From Caproicibacter sp002399225 (GTDB lineage Bacteria; Bacillota; Clostridia; Oscillospirales; Acutalibacteraceae): a stretch of DNA of 41,615 nucleotides. The DNA lies in the NCBI GenBank assembly GCA_036756705.1, contig DAIOKN010000019.1:1-41615 (forward strand). Reading direction: 5' to 3'. Positions within the stretch are counted from its first letter, which is position 1; every line of letters starts with the position of its first letter. Positions 1 to 6,665 of the stretch are shown here, in pieces. The position numbers and the translations under genes are program-made. The notes beneath the pieces are model-generated. The model had not been told where the DNA came from. It searched no databases and saw only the letters and a program-made list of their open reading frames with translations.

Positions 1-54
1 ACTCTGAGGTGTTGCTTACCGGATGCTCTGCGCTCCCAGCTGAGCTAATACCCC
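1..54 (-). tRNA. tRNA-like 5' half, cut by window edge; identity unresolved
   Basis: Read on the minus strand, the sequence starts GGGGTATTAGCTCAGCTGGG, which is a typical acceptor 5' strand followed by U8, A9 and a D arm. A well-formed minus-strand promoter (91-119) points into it with a leader of about 30 nt. The part that should form the anticodon arm does not fold into a normal 5-bp stem with a 7-base loop and a U33, so I cannot read an anticodon. It may be an unusual, interrupted or decayed tRNA. The 3' half lies outside the window. Confidence 0.35.
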
Positions 55-90
55 TGATTTTTTCAGGATTTTATTTAAAACAGCTTTATG

Positions 91-119
91 ATAATATCAT
101 ATTTACGGGCGGTTTGCAA
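91..119 (-). promoter_or_regulatory. Extended -10 promoter toward the tRNA-like sequence
   Basis: On the minus strand there is a -35 TTGCAA (114-119), a 17-bp spacer and a -10 TATTAT (91-96) preceded by TGA, an extended -10 signature. The predicted start is near 84, about 30 nt before the tRNA-like 5' end. Confidence 0.55.
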
Positions 120-166
120 GCACTGGCTGGAAATTTTTTAAAAAATCTGTTCTAAATGAAATGAAA

Positions 167-195
167 TTGAAAAAATATGAAAAATATGGTAAACT
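167..195 (+). promoter_or_regulatory. Probable promoter of the CorC-type gene
   Basis: The sequence shows a -35 TTGAAA (167-172), a 17-bp spacer and a -10 TAAACT (190-195) with an upstream TGG forming an extended -10. It lies 29 bp before the ATG at 225. Confidence 0.45.
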
Positions 196-224
196 GAAAT
201 AAATGTTTTATAAAGGGGATTTCC

Positions 225-1490
225 ATGGGCGAACAACTAGCGCTGCAAATATTGCTAATCCTGGTTTTTATTCTGATGTCCGCATTCTTTTCGGCAAGTG
301 AAACCGCGTTTACCACGTTGAATAAAATCAGGATCAAAAGCCTTGCCAACACCGGTGATGAACGTGCTGTTGCTACGCTGAGGCTTGCGGACAATTATGA
401 CAATCTGCTGTCTTCCATTCTCATAGGGAACAATATTGTCAATATTGCTGGGGCGTCTATTGCAACCACGATTTTCACAAACCTATGCGGTAGCGCAGGC
501 ATTACGATCTCCACGGTTGTAATGACGGTCGTCGTGCTGATTTTCGGAGAGATTTCGCCAAAATTTCTTGCCAAAGAACATCCTGAAAGTTTTGCAATGT
601 CAGCGACACCGGCGTTGCTGTTTTTTGTCATGCTGTTTACTCCGCTGAATTTTCTTTCTGCGGGGTTAAAAAAGCTGCTGAGTCATCTCTTTCAAAGCAA
701 GAGTGAAAAAAAGGTTACGCAGGAAGAACTGATGACTTTTGTTGATGAAGCCCAGAATAATGGGGGAATCGACGAACACAACGGAGAACTGATTCGGTCT
801 GCCATTGAATTCAATGATTTGGATGCAAACGACATCCTGACTCCAAGAGTCAACCTCGTCGCGATCGATTGCTCAACGCCGCTGCCGAAGATCACAGAAA
901 TTTTTTTAAATATGAATTATTCCAGACTGCCCGTCTATAAAGATTCGATTGACAACATCGTCGGCATGATTCATGAAAAAGATTATTTCAGAGCCCTTTA
1001 CAGGGGAGAAACCAGCATTTCTCCGATCATTCAAAAAGTTTCTTATGTGGGTACCGGTATGAAAATTTCGGATCTGCTTCGCCTGTTGCAGCAGGTCAAA
1101 ACCCAGATGGCCGTTGTTGTGGACGAGTTCGGCGGAACGGAAGGAATCGTTACCATGGAAGATATCCTGGAAGAACTTGTGGGGGATATTTGGGATGAGC
1201 ACGATGAAGTAATTGATTATTTTAAAAAAATCGACGAGTGTACTTATGAAGTAAACTGCGCGGTGAATCTTGATGATATGTTTGACTTTTTCGGGCTGAA
1301 AAAGTCGGAAGATGAGTTCGATTCTGTGACGGTTAGCGGCTGGATCATGGAGCGGCTTGGAAAAATTCCGGCCGCAGGGGACAGCTTTGAATTTCAGAAG
1401 ATAAGATTTACGGTTAAAAAGGCGGCGGCCAGACGGGCAATCATAGTATTGATCCAGCTCCCTGAGCCGTTGCATGAAGCGTCAGAGTAA
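225..1490 (+). CDS. CorC/HlyC-type CNNM transporter family membrane protein (DUF21-CBS-CorC_HlyC)
   Basis: This is a 421-residue integral membrane protein of the CNNM/CorC (DUF21) family, whose members are linked to Mg2+ or Co2+ export; substrate and direction cannot be read from sequence. The N-terminal region (about 1-190) holds hydrophobic helices and the family stretches FFSASETAFTTLN and FGEISPKFLAKEHPE. A CBS pair follows at about 200-330, with the typical LTPRVNLVAID and RLPVYKDSIDNIVG segments and VVVDEFGGTEGIVTMEDILEE between domains. The last 80 residues form a CorC_HlyC domain. The length is normal. An AAAGGGGA ribosome site precedes the ATG. A TetR gene follows 51 bp downstream on the same strand, but nothing shows that it controls this gene. 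Confidence 0.9.
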   Translation: MGEQLALQILLILVFILMSAFFSASETAFTTLNKIRIKSLANTGDERAVATLRLADNYDNLLSSILIGNNIVNIAGASIATTIFTNLCGSAGITISTVVMTVVVLIFGEISPKFLAKEHPESFAMSATPALLFFVMLFTPLNFLSAGLKKLLSHLFQSKSEKKVTQEELMTFVDEAQNNGGIDEHNGELIRSAIEFNDLDANDILTPRVNLVAIDCSTPLPKITEIFLNMNYSRLPVYKDSIDNIVGMIHEKDYFRALYRGETSISPIIQKVSYVGTGMKISDLLRLLQQVKTQMAVVVDEFGGTEGIVTMEDILEELVGDIWDEHDEVIDYFKKIDECTYEVNCAVNLDDMFDFFGLKKSEDEFDSVTVSGWIMERLGKIPAAGDSFEFQKIRFTVKKAAARRAIIVLIQLPEPLHEASE

Positions 1491-1515
1491 AAGCCAAAGG
1501 CTTCTTCTTGGCTTT
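1490..1515 (+). other. Small hairpin between the CorC-type and TetR genes
   Basis: AAAGCCAA (1490-1497) can pair with TTGGCTTT (1508-1515) across a 10-base loop. The following bases are not a clear T-run, so this is at best a weak terminator or attenuating hairpin that could partly uncouple the two genes. Confidence 0.3.
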
Positions 1516-1541
1516 CGGTTTCAGAAAACAAGGAGGCGCTT

Positions 1542-2144
1542 ATGTCTGAGTCAATGATCACAAAAAGGGCAATTGCCCAGTCCATTAAAGAACTGATGAA
1601 AAGAGAGGATTTGCGGAAAATATCGGTAGCCGAAATCGTTCAGAACTGCGGCATCAATCGCCAGACATTTTATTATCACTTTAAAGATAAATATGATTTA
1701 GTCAACTGGATTTATTATAATGAGGTCGTGTCAGCCATTTCCTCCCAAAAATCGTTTCATGACTGGAACGACGTGATGCTGGAAATTCTTAATATTATGA
1801 AAAGGGAAAAATGTTTTTACAGAAATGCGCTCAATGTAACAGGCCAAAACGCCTTTCAGGACTATTTCTTCAGCCTTACCAAAAGCTTACTCATTGAAAT
1901 CATCAATGCGATGGACGGTGGCAAAGGGCTGAAGGAAGAAGACAAGAATTTTATAGCAGAATTTTATACCTTTGGGCTGGTTGGCGTTGTCATCCAGTGG
2001 GCGCGCAACGGTATGAAAGAACAGCCCAAAGAACTGGTTGACAAGCTGAAATATTTTATCAATGACAACAAGTGGTTTACCACAGCCCGATGCTTGGACA
2101 AAATCGCCGGCGAAGCAGAAAACCGGCAGAGACCTAAACTTTAA
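1542..2144 (+). CDS. TetR/AcrR family transcriptional regulator
   Basis: This 200-residue protein has an N-terminal TetR helix-turn-helix at about 8-52, with the characteristic ISVAEIVQNCGINRQTFYYHF recognition region, followed by an all-helical ligand or dimerisation domain. The NRQTFYYHFKDKYDLVNWIYY signature recalls the DhaS-like branch of TetR proteins with a TetR_C_7/8-type C terminus, but no dihydroxyacetone kinase genes are nearby. The ribosome site AAGGAGG sits 5 bp before the ATG. Its stop codon overlaps the stop of the convergent cysteine-rich gene. That neighbour is a reasonable candidate target or partner, but no operator is visible to me. Confidence 0.88.
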   Translation: MSESMITKRAIAQSIKELMKREDLRKISVAEIVQNCGINRQTFYYHFKDKYDLVNWIYYNEVVSAISSQKSFHDWNDVMLEILNIMKREKCFYRNALNVTGQNAFQDYFFSLTKSLLIEIINAMDGGKGLKEEDKNFIAEFYTFGLVGVVIQWARNGMKEQPKELVDKLKYFINDNKWFTTARCLDKIAGEAENRQRPKL

Positions 2145-3097
2145 CGTTTCTTTGGAATACAGTACCAGCACCGGATTCCCTTTTCCGAATCCATCAGGTA
2201 GCACCGCCCCCCCGTTACGAACCGCTTGAGGATCAGACGGTCGGTTTTGGGGCTGAGCAGCAGAAGCGGCTTACTGCGGGAAGTCAGAGAAGAGCGCATG
2301 AGCTTTTTCACGGCCAGATGACAGGAATGGGCTTGCTGCCCGGAGGCCGAGGCGTAATACCACCCAAAAAGGCACCCGCCCTTTGCCATACAGTCAATAA
2401 AGCCGTCGCTGCAGCATGATTTTGCGGTTGTGGAGCCGATTTTTGCAATATAGCCGAATAGACATTTTTGGTTCCTTAAAATTTGAAAAGAGCGGTTACA
2501 TTCTTTTACGACTTCTTCCGGCTTGATACGGGTGTCGATCCTCACGGCGAGGATAATATTGCCGGCTTCCACCGCCTTTTGCGCAAGACTGTCGCTGACA
2601 TGGGCGCTTTCAACGGTGACATAGAAGACACAGTCGCGGTTTTTCCGGCAGACTTCAAAAACTCTGTCCAGGTAGCGAAAGGAGTCGCTCCCGCAGATGA
2701 CGAAAAAATAAATCCCCTTTGCCTTGGCCTGTTCCACCGTTTTGCACAGGTCCTCTAGGGGCACCAGACGACGGCACTGCGTTTTTACCGAAGTCTGCTC
2801 CGGTTCCGAAAAGGTAGCGACACGGTTGAAACACATGTTCGTGCCGACTTTTTTTAAAATGGAGTGGTCAACATTGCAAACCATGGAAGTCATCATTCTG
2901 TAAAAGCAGCTCCGTGGATTTTCCGCTTCGCGGCGGATTTTTGACATGAGGCTTTCCCCAAAAATGTCCGTAGTCAGATAACTGAACAAATCAACTGCAT
3001 TTTTCATGCTGCGCCGTGGATCATCCACAATCCCGTGAAGAGATAGATCCACCGTGGCACTGATCGCTGCGCGTTTCATCACCGCATCAAAGGTCAT
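2141..3097 (-). CDS. Cysteine-rich radical-SAM-like protein lacking the CxxxCxxC cluster motif
   Basis: The protein has 318 residues with about 18 cysteines. From memory of the family, its order of elements follows a clostridial HpnH-related radical-SAM clade. A helical N terminus with NAVDLFSYLT is followed by NVDHSILKKVGTNM, a barrel-like core (VEQAKAKGIYFFVICGSDSF, then ECNRSFQILRNQKCLFGYIA), and LFGWYYA where the family has a WFFHY-like strand. The stretch where CxxxCxxC should lie is deleted (FSEPEQTSVKTQCRRLVPLE), and CGSDS stands where the SAM-binding GGEP loop is expected. It therefore looks like a cluster-less paralogue. I chose the ATG at 3097 because GGGAG lies 8 bp upstream; a TTG at 3112 has no ribosome site. 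Its stop overlaps the stop of the convergent TetR gene. Function unknown. Confidence 0.65.
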   Translation of the reverse strand: MTFDAVMKRAAISATVDLSLHGIVDDPRRSMKNAVDLFSYLTTDIFGESLMSKIRREAENPRSCFYRMMTSMVCNVDHSILKKVGTNMCFNRVATFSEPEQTSVKTQCRRLVPLEDLCKTVEQAKAKGIYFFVICGSDSFRYLDRVFEVCRKNRDCVFYVTVESAHVSDSLAQKAVEAGNIILAVRIDTRIKPEEVVKECNRSFQILRNQKCLFGYIAKIGSTTAKSCCSDGFIDCMAKGGCLFGWYYASASGQQAHSCHLAVKKLMRSSLTSRSKPLLLLSPKTDRLILKRFVTGGRCYLMDSEKGIRCWYCIPKKR

Positions 3098-3281
3098 ACA
3101 GATCACTCCCAATTAAAACATACCTTCCTTATAAAAAGTAGAAAATAGACAGTTTTATATAAGTGTAATAAATTTTTACGATTCTAAAAAATTGTTTTGG
3201 CACGCTGAAACATTAAACAAGAATTTTTACAATCAAATCTACAATTCTGAGCAAATTTCTTCTTCCATCCTACTGCCGATA

Positions 3282-3290
3282 TGGTATACT
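3282..3290 (+). promoter_or_regulatory. Extended -10 promoter element of the GT2-like gene
   Basis: TGGTATACT matches TGnTATAAT with one change in the hexamer; the -35 region is weak. A start near 3297 would lie downstream of the GTG at 3295, which argues that the true initiation codon is the GTG at 3334. Confidence 0.5.
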
Positions 3291-3333
3291 TTGAGTGTGG
3301 ATCAAGGCAGACCAAACAGAGGTGTATGTCACG

Positions 3334-4299
3334 GTGAAGACAATAGAACTTTCTCTTATCCTGCCGGTTAAAAATATAGAAAATGAAATTATTGGGATTT
3401 TAAATTTTCTCAGAACGCAAATTGGAGAATTGAGTGCAGAAATTATTGTGGTTGACATGGGCTCAACGGACCGGACGGTGCTGCAATCGGTTCGCCAGAT
3501 GAAAGATATGGGCTTTCACGGTTATGTGATTCAGAATGGAGACTCAACGGTTTCGGCGGCCCTGAACACAGGAATTCAGAAAGCGGATGGATGTTTTCTT
3601 TCCTTTGTCTTTGCCCGCAGGCTCTATGAGAATTTTCTTGCCCCTTTTCTGGAAGCAGCCAAGCGGACTAAAGCGGATTTTGTTTTCGGCTGTTCCAGCC
3701 GCGAAGAGGCACGCGCGGCGGAGCGCCATTCCCTGAGCAGTGCAATCCTTCATCATGGGGGCAGTCAATACCTGAAAGCCTGGATCCTGCAAGGAAAAGC
3801 GATCGATCTTTCTGCCGTGTTGATCCGGCGTGGCTTTCTGCTCGACCGACAGGTTGAATTTGAAGAGTCCTGCCGTTACGGATATTCCGAAGAATTTACC
3901 GCCCGCTGCCTTTTGCTTTCTGACGCCGTAGTGCAGGCTCCCGTTATGCTGCGGAGAAATGAAACCTGTGAACTGAAGCGCGGTAAGCAGAAACCGGCGG
4001 GAACGGATATTTTTCAGCATGTGGAAGCAACCCTCCGCGTCGTGGACACGGCCCGGACCGGATGCGCCGGGGAAACGGATCTGGTTCGGCTCATAGAGCG
4101 CGTCAAGGTTCCGCAGACGGTGATGGATGCGGTCAATGTTCTGCTCCGCGAGGGCAACGACATGCGAACCGTGCGCGGCTGTCTTCAGGCGTTCGGCTAC
4201 AATCGCCTGCTGACGGTGGATCGCAGAATGAATCCGAAGCTTCGGCGGAGCATCCTGCTGTGGCGTTTTTCGCCGGCGCTCTATCATCCGAAGGGATAA
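3334..4299 (+). CDS. GT2-like glycosyltransferase-fold protein without the usual DXD motif
   Basis: The protein has about 321 residues if it starts at the GTG at 3334, which has AGAGGTG 9 bp upstream. The first 100 residues fit the GT-A fold of family 2 glycosyltransferases: LSLILPVKNIENEIIG, a strand ending IIVVDMGSTDRT, and NTGIQKADG before the position where these enzymes carry the metal-binding DXD. Here that position reads FLSFVFARRLYENF with no acidic pair. The remaining 200 residues are helical and charged and do not match a domain I know. It may have lost catalysis or use a different nucleotide-sugar site. It stands alone between the radical-SAM-like gene and a terminator, so context gives no acceptor. 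Confidence 0.6.
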   Translation: MKTIELSLILPVKNIENEIIGILNFLRTQIGELSAEIIVVDMGSTDRTVLQSVRQMKDMGFHGYVIQNGDSTVSAALNTGIQKADGCFLSFVFARRLYENFLAPFLEAAKRTKADFVFGCSSREEARAAERHSLSSAILHHGGSQYLKAWILQGKAIDLSAVLIRRGFLLDRQVEFEESCRYGYSEEFTARCLLLSDAVVQAPVMLRRNETCELKRGKQKPAGTDIFQHVEATLRVVDTARTGCAGETDLVRLIERVKVPQTVMDAVNVLLREGNDMRTVRGCLQAFGYNRLLTVDRRMNPKLRRSILLWRFSPALYHPKG

Positions 4300-4362
4300 A
4301 GCCGGTTGCTGTCCTGAACTTGTCCAGGCGGGCAATCTCCTTTTGATACAGGCGAATCTGAT

Positions 4363-4402
4363 AGCCCTGCGGCGTTTCACCGTGGGGCTTTCTTTGCTTT
4401 TT
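4363..4402 (+). terminator. Rho-independent terminator after the GT2-like gene
   Basis: AGCCCTGCGG (4363-4372) pairs with CCGTGGGGCT (4380-4389) using two G-U wobbles across a 7-base loop. A T-rich tail follows (TTTCTTTGCTTTTT). It separates the GT2-like gene from the miaB operon promoter. Confidence 0.6.
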
Positions 4403-4404
4403 CC

Positions 4405-4433
4405 TTGAAGCCTTTCGGGCGCTATGCTATAAT
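4405..4433 (+). promoter_or_regulatory. Promoter of the miaB-to-ileS operon
   Basis: The -35 is TTGAAG (4405-4410), the spacer is 17 bp, and the -10 is a perfect TATAAT (4428-4433) with TGC before it, an extended -10. The start of transcription would be near 4440, about 30 bp before miaB. Confidence 0.7.
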
Positions 4434-4469
4434 AATCTGTAATCCAAAACGCATGGGAGGAAATCCATT

Positions 4470-5918
4470 TTGTCAGAAGAAATCCCTTCTTTTTCCTTAC
4501 TGCCTTCGCCCGACTGCGGTGAGGCTGTCCGTCAGGTACGCGAAATCATGGCGCGGCGGGCGCGCGGCAAAGTCCCGCTAGCCCTGGTTCACACCTATGG
4601 ATGTCAGCAGAATGTTTCCGACAGCGAAAAAATCAAGGGCTTTCTCGCCCAAATGGGCTTTTCCTTCACGGAAGCTCCGGAAGAAGCGGATTTCATTTTA
4701 TTCAACACCTGCGCGGTGCGCGAACATGCGGAAGACAGAGTCTTTGGCAATGTCGGCGCGCTAAAGAATGTCAAACGGCGGCACCCGAAAACCCTGATTG
4801 CTGTCTGCGGCTGTATGATGGAAGAGGAAAAGGCGGCGGAGCGGATTCACTCCGTGTTTCCGTTCGTTGGCCTGGTCTTCGGCACGCATGTGATTCATAA
4901 ATTTCCCCAGCTGATGCTGCGTGCTTTGACGGAAAACCGGCGCGTGTTTGAGCGCGGGGACGACAGTGAAGACCGTGCAATTCCGGAAGGGCTGCCGGTT
5001 CGCCGCGATGGAACCGTAAAGGCTTGGCTCACCGTTATGTACGGGTGCAATAATTTTTGTTCCTACTGCATTGTTCCCTATGTCCGCGGGAGAGAGCGGA
5101 GTCGGGAACCCGATGCAATTTTGGAGGAGTTCCGGGAATTGGTGAAAGCAGGCTATAAAGATATCACTTTATTAGGCCAGAACGTCAATTCCTACGGAAA
5201 AACGCTTTCAAAACCGGTCAGCTTTTCCACGCTTCTGCGCAGGCTGGATGAAGTCGAGGGCGATTACCGTATCCGTTTCATGACATCCCATCCGAAGGAT
5301 TTAACCAACGAGATGATTGACACCATTGCCGCTGGCCGTCATATCTGCCACCATCTGCATCTTCCGTTTCAGTCCGGAAACAACCGGGTCCTGAAGGAGA
5401 TGAACCGTGGCTATACGCGCGAGCAGTATCTGGATTTGATCGCGTACGCGAAGAAAAAAATTCCGGCTCTTTCCCTGACTTCCGACGTAATTGTCGGATT
5501 TCCCGGGGAAAGCTATGAAGAGTTTCAAGACACGGTCGATTTGATTCGGCGCGTTGAATTTACATCGCTGTTCACATTTATTTATTCTCCCCGCGCGGGG
5601 ACCAGGGCGGCTGCCTTGCCGGATCCTGTGCCTCAGGCCGAAAAGACAAAATGGCTGCAGGAATTGTGCGCGGAGCAGGAGAAAATCGCCGCCGCGCGCT
5701 GCGCTTCTTCCGTGGGGACGGTGCAGCGGGTGCTGATTGAAAAGAAAAACCGGAAGACCGGGCTGCTGACCGGCCGAACGGATGGAAATATTGTGGTCGA
5801 TTTTGCCGGGGACCCGGCTTTGATCGGCCGATTTGCCGAAGTCCGAATCACCAGCGCGCGCAACTGGATTCTGGGCGGAAAATTGATTGAACCGAAGACT
5901 GATACAAATTATTATTAA
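4470..5918 (+). CDS. miaB: tRNA-2-methylthio-N6-dimethylallyladenosine synthase MiaB
   Basis: This 482-residue enzyme adds the 2-methylthio group to i6A37 of tRNAs reading UNN codons, using two 4Fe-4S clusters and SAM. An N-terminal UPF0004 domain carries three cluster cysteines in HTYGCQQN, NTCAVREHAEDR and VCGCMMEE. The radical-SAM motif CNNFCSYC lies near residue 193 and is followed by VPYVRGRERSR, which marks MiaB rather than MtaB. A C-terminal TRAM domain covers the last 65 residues. The start is a TTG at 4470 with GGGAGG 9 bp before it; no ATG in frame has a ribosome site. It is first in the operon that later contains miaA, which makes its substrate. Confidence 0.95.
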   Translation: MSEEIPSFSLLPSPDCGEAVRQVREIMARRARGKVPLALVHTYGCQQNVSDSEKIKGFLAQMGFSFTEAPEEADFILFNTCAVREHAEDRVFGNVGALKNVKRRHPKTLIAVCGCMMEEEKAAERIHSVFPFVGLVFGTHVIHKFPQLMLRALTENRRVFERGDDSEDRAIPEGLPVRRDGTVKAWLTVMYGCNNFCSYCIVPYVRGRERSREPDAILEEFRELVKAGYKDITLLGQNVNSYGKTLSKPVSFSTLLRRLDEVEGDYRIRFMTSHPKDLTNEMIDTIAAGRHICHHLHLPFQSGNNRVLKEMNRGYTREQYLDLIAYAKKKIPALSLTSDVIVGFPGESYEEFQDTVDLIRRVEFTSLFTFIYSPRAGTRAAALPDPVPQAEKTKWLQELCAEQEKIAAARCASSVGTVQRVLIEKKNRKTGLLTGRTDGNIVVDFAGDPALIGRFAEVRITSARNWILGGKLIEPKTDTNYY

Positions 5919-5930
5919 AGGAGAAATGAA

Positions 5931-6338
5931 ATGGATATCATTCAAATGGCAAGAGATCTGGGCAAAGAAATTCAAAAGGACGAGCGGTACCTGAAAATAC
6001 AACTTGCAATGCAGGCCGCGGATCATGACCCACGGCTTCAGGGTTTGATCGGCCAGTACAATCAGAGAAGGGCGGCTATGGAGGCGGAACTGCAAAAGCA
6101 GGACCGCGACCAGCAGAAGCTTCAGGCCTGCAACCGGGAGATGAGCGGCCTGTACAAAGCCATTATGGAGACGCCGAGCATGATGGCCTACAATGAGGCC
6201 AAGGACCCGATGGAGGAACTGCTCCGCCGTGTCAACGCGATCATTGAGCAAAGCGCGAACGGCGCCGACCCGGATACGGCGGACTATGTGGAACATACCT
6301 GCAGCGGGGAATGCGGCGCTTGCGGCGGCTGCCACTAA
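5931..6338 (+). CDS. YlbF/YmcA family protein with a cysteine-cluster tail (Ric complex-like)
   Basis: This 135-residue, mostly helical protein belongs to the YlbF/YmcA (DUF964) family. In Bacillus subtilis, YmcA, YlbF and YaaT form the RicAFT complex, which binds Fe-S clusters and affects RNase Y-dependent mRNA processing; ymcA follows miaB there as here. The body (about 1-110) is charged and coiled-coil-like. The last 12 residues hold C124, C128, C131 and C134 spaced CX3CX2CX2C, a likely Fe-S or metal ligand set. A GGAG ribosome site precedes the ATG, 12 bp after miaB. Whether it is the YmcA or YlbF counterpart cannot be decided, because the other Ric genes are not in the window. Confidence 0.82.
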   Translation: MDIIQMARDLGKEIQKDERYLKIQLAMQAADHDPRLQGLIGQYNQRRAAMEAELQKQDRDQQKLQACNREMSGLYKAIMETPSMMAYNEAKDPMEELLRRVNAIIEQSANGADPDTADYVEHTCSGECGACGGCH

Positions 6339-6348
6339 AGTTTAAATC

Positions 6349-6639
6349 ATGAAAAAGCGGAATGCCGGTTTTATGAAGCGGTGGGAAAGGACCAGGGCAA
6401 ACGGATTTAAGCGGTTTTATGCGGCGCAGGCACTGTATTACAGTGCGATTGTTGTCGGCGGTCAGGCCCTGTATTTTCTGCTCTGCTCTCGTTTCCCAAC
6501 ACAGGAGGAGCTGGTTGGAATTGCGGCTGCGGCGGCCCTGGTTGGTTTGCTGGTGCCCCTGCTCCTATGGAAAAGGAATGAGCGCGAATATTGTGCCAGA
6601 CTGCAGAGAAACGGCAGGAAAATCATGTACCATCGATAA
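6349..6639 (+). CDS. Small two-helix membrane protein, function unknown
   Basis: The protein has 96 residues. A basic N terminus (KKRNAGFMKRWERTR) precedes two hydrophobic segments at about 28-47 and 56-74, with a short basic tail outside. I do not recognise a family. It lies 10 bp after the YlbF/YmcA gene and its stop overlaps an alternative mutS ATG (TAATG). No good ribosome site is visible before the ATG, so it may depend on coupling to the upstream gene. The hydrophobic segments support a real gene, but the missing ribosome site lowers confidence. Confidence 0.55.
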   Translation: MKKRNAGFMKRWERTRANGFKRFYAAQALYYSAIVVGGQALYFLLCSRFPTQEELVGIAAAAALVGLLVPLLLWKRNEREYCARLQRNGRKIMYHR

Positions 6640-6665
6640 TGCAGAGCGGAGGCGGCTTTTCAACT

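Noticed and set aside
5301..6335. Minus-strand open frame opposite the miaB end and the YlbF/YmcA gene
   Set aside because: No start context, and both plus-strand genes are well supported.
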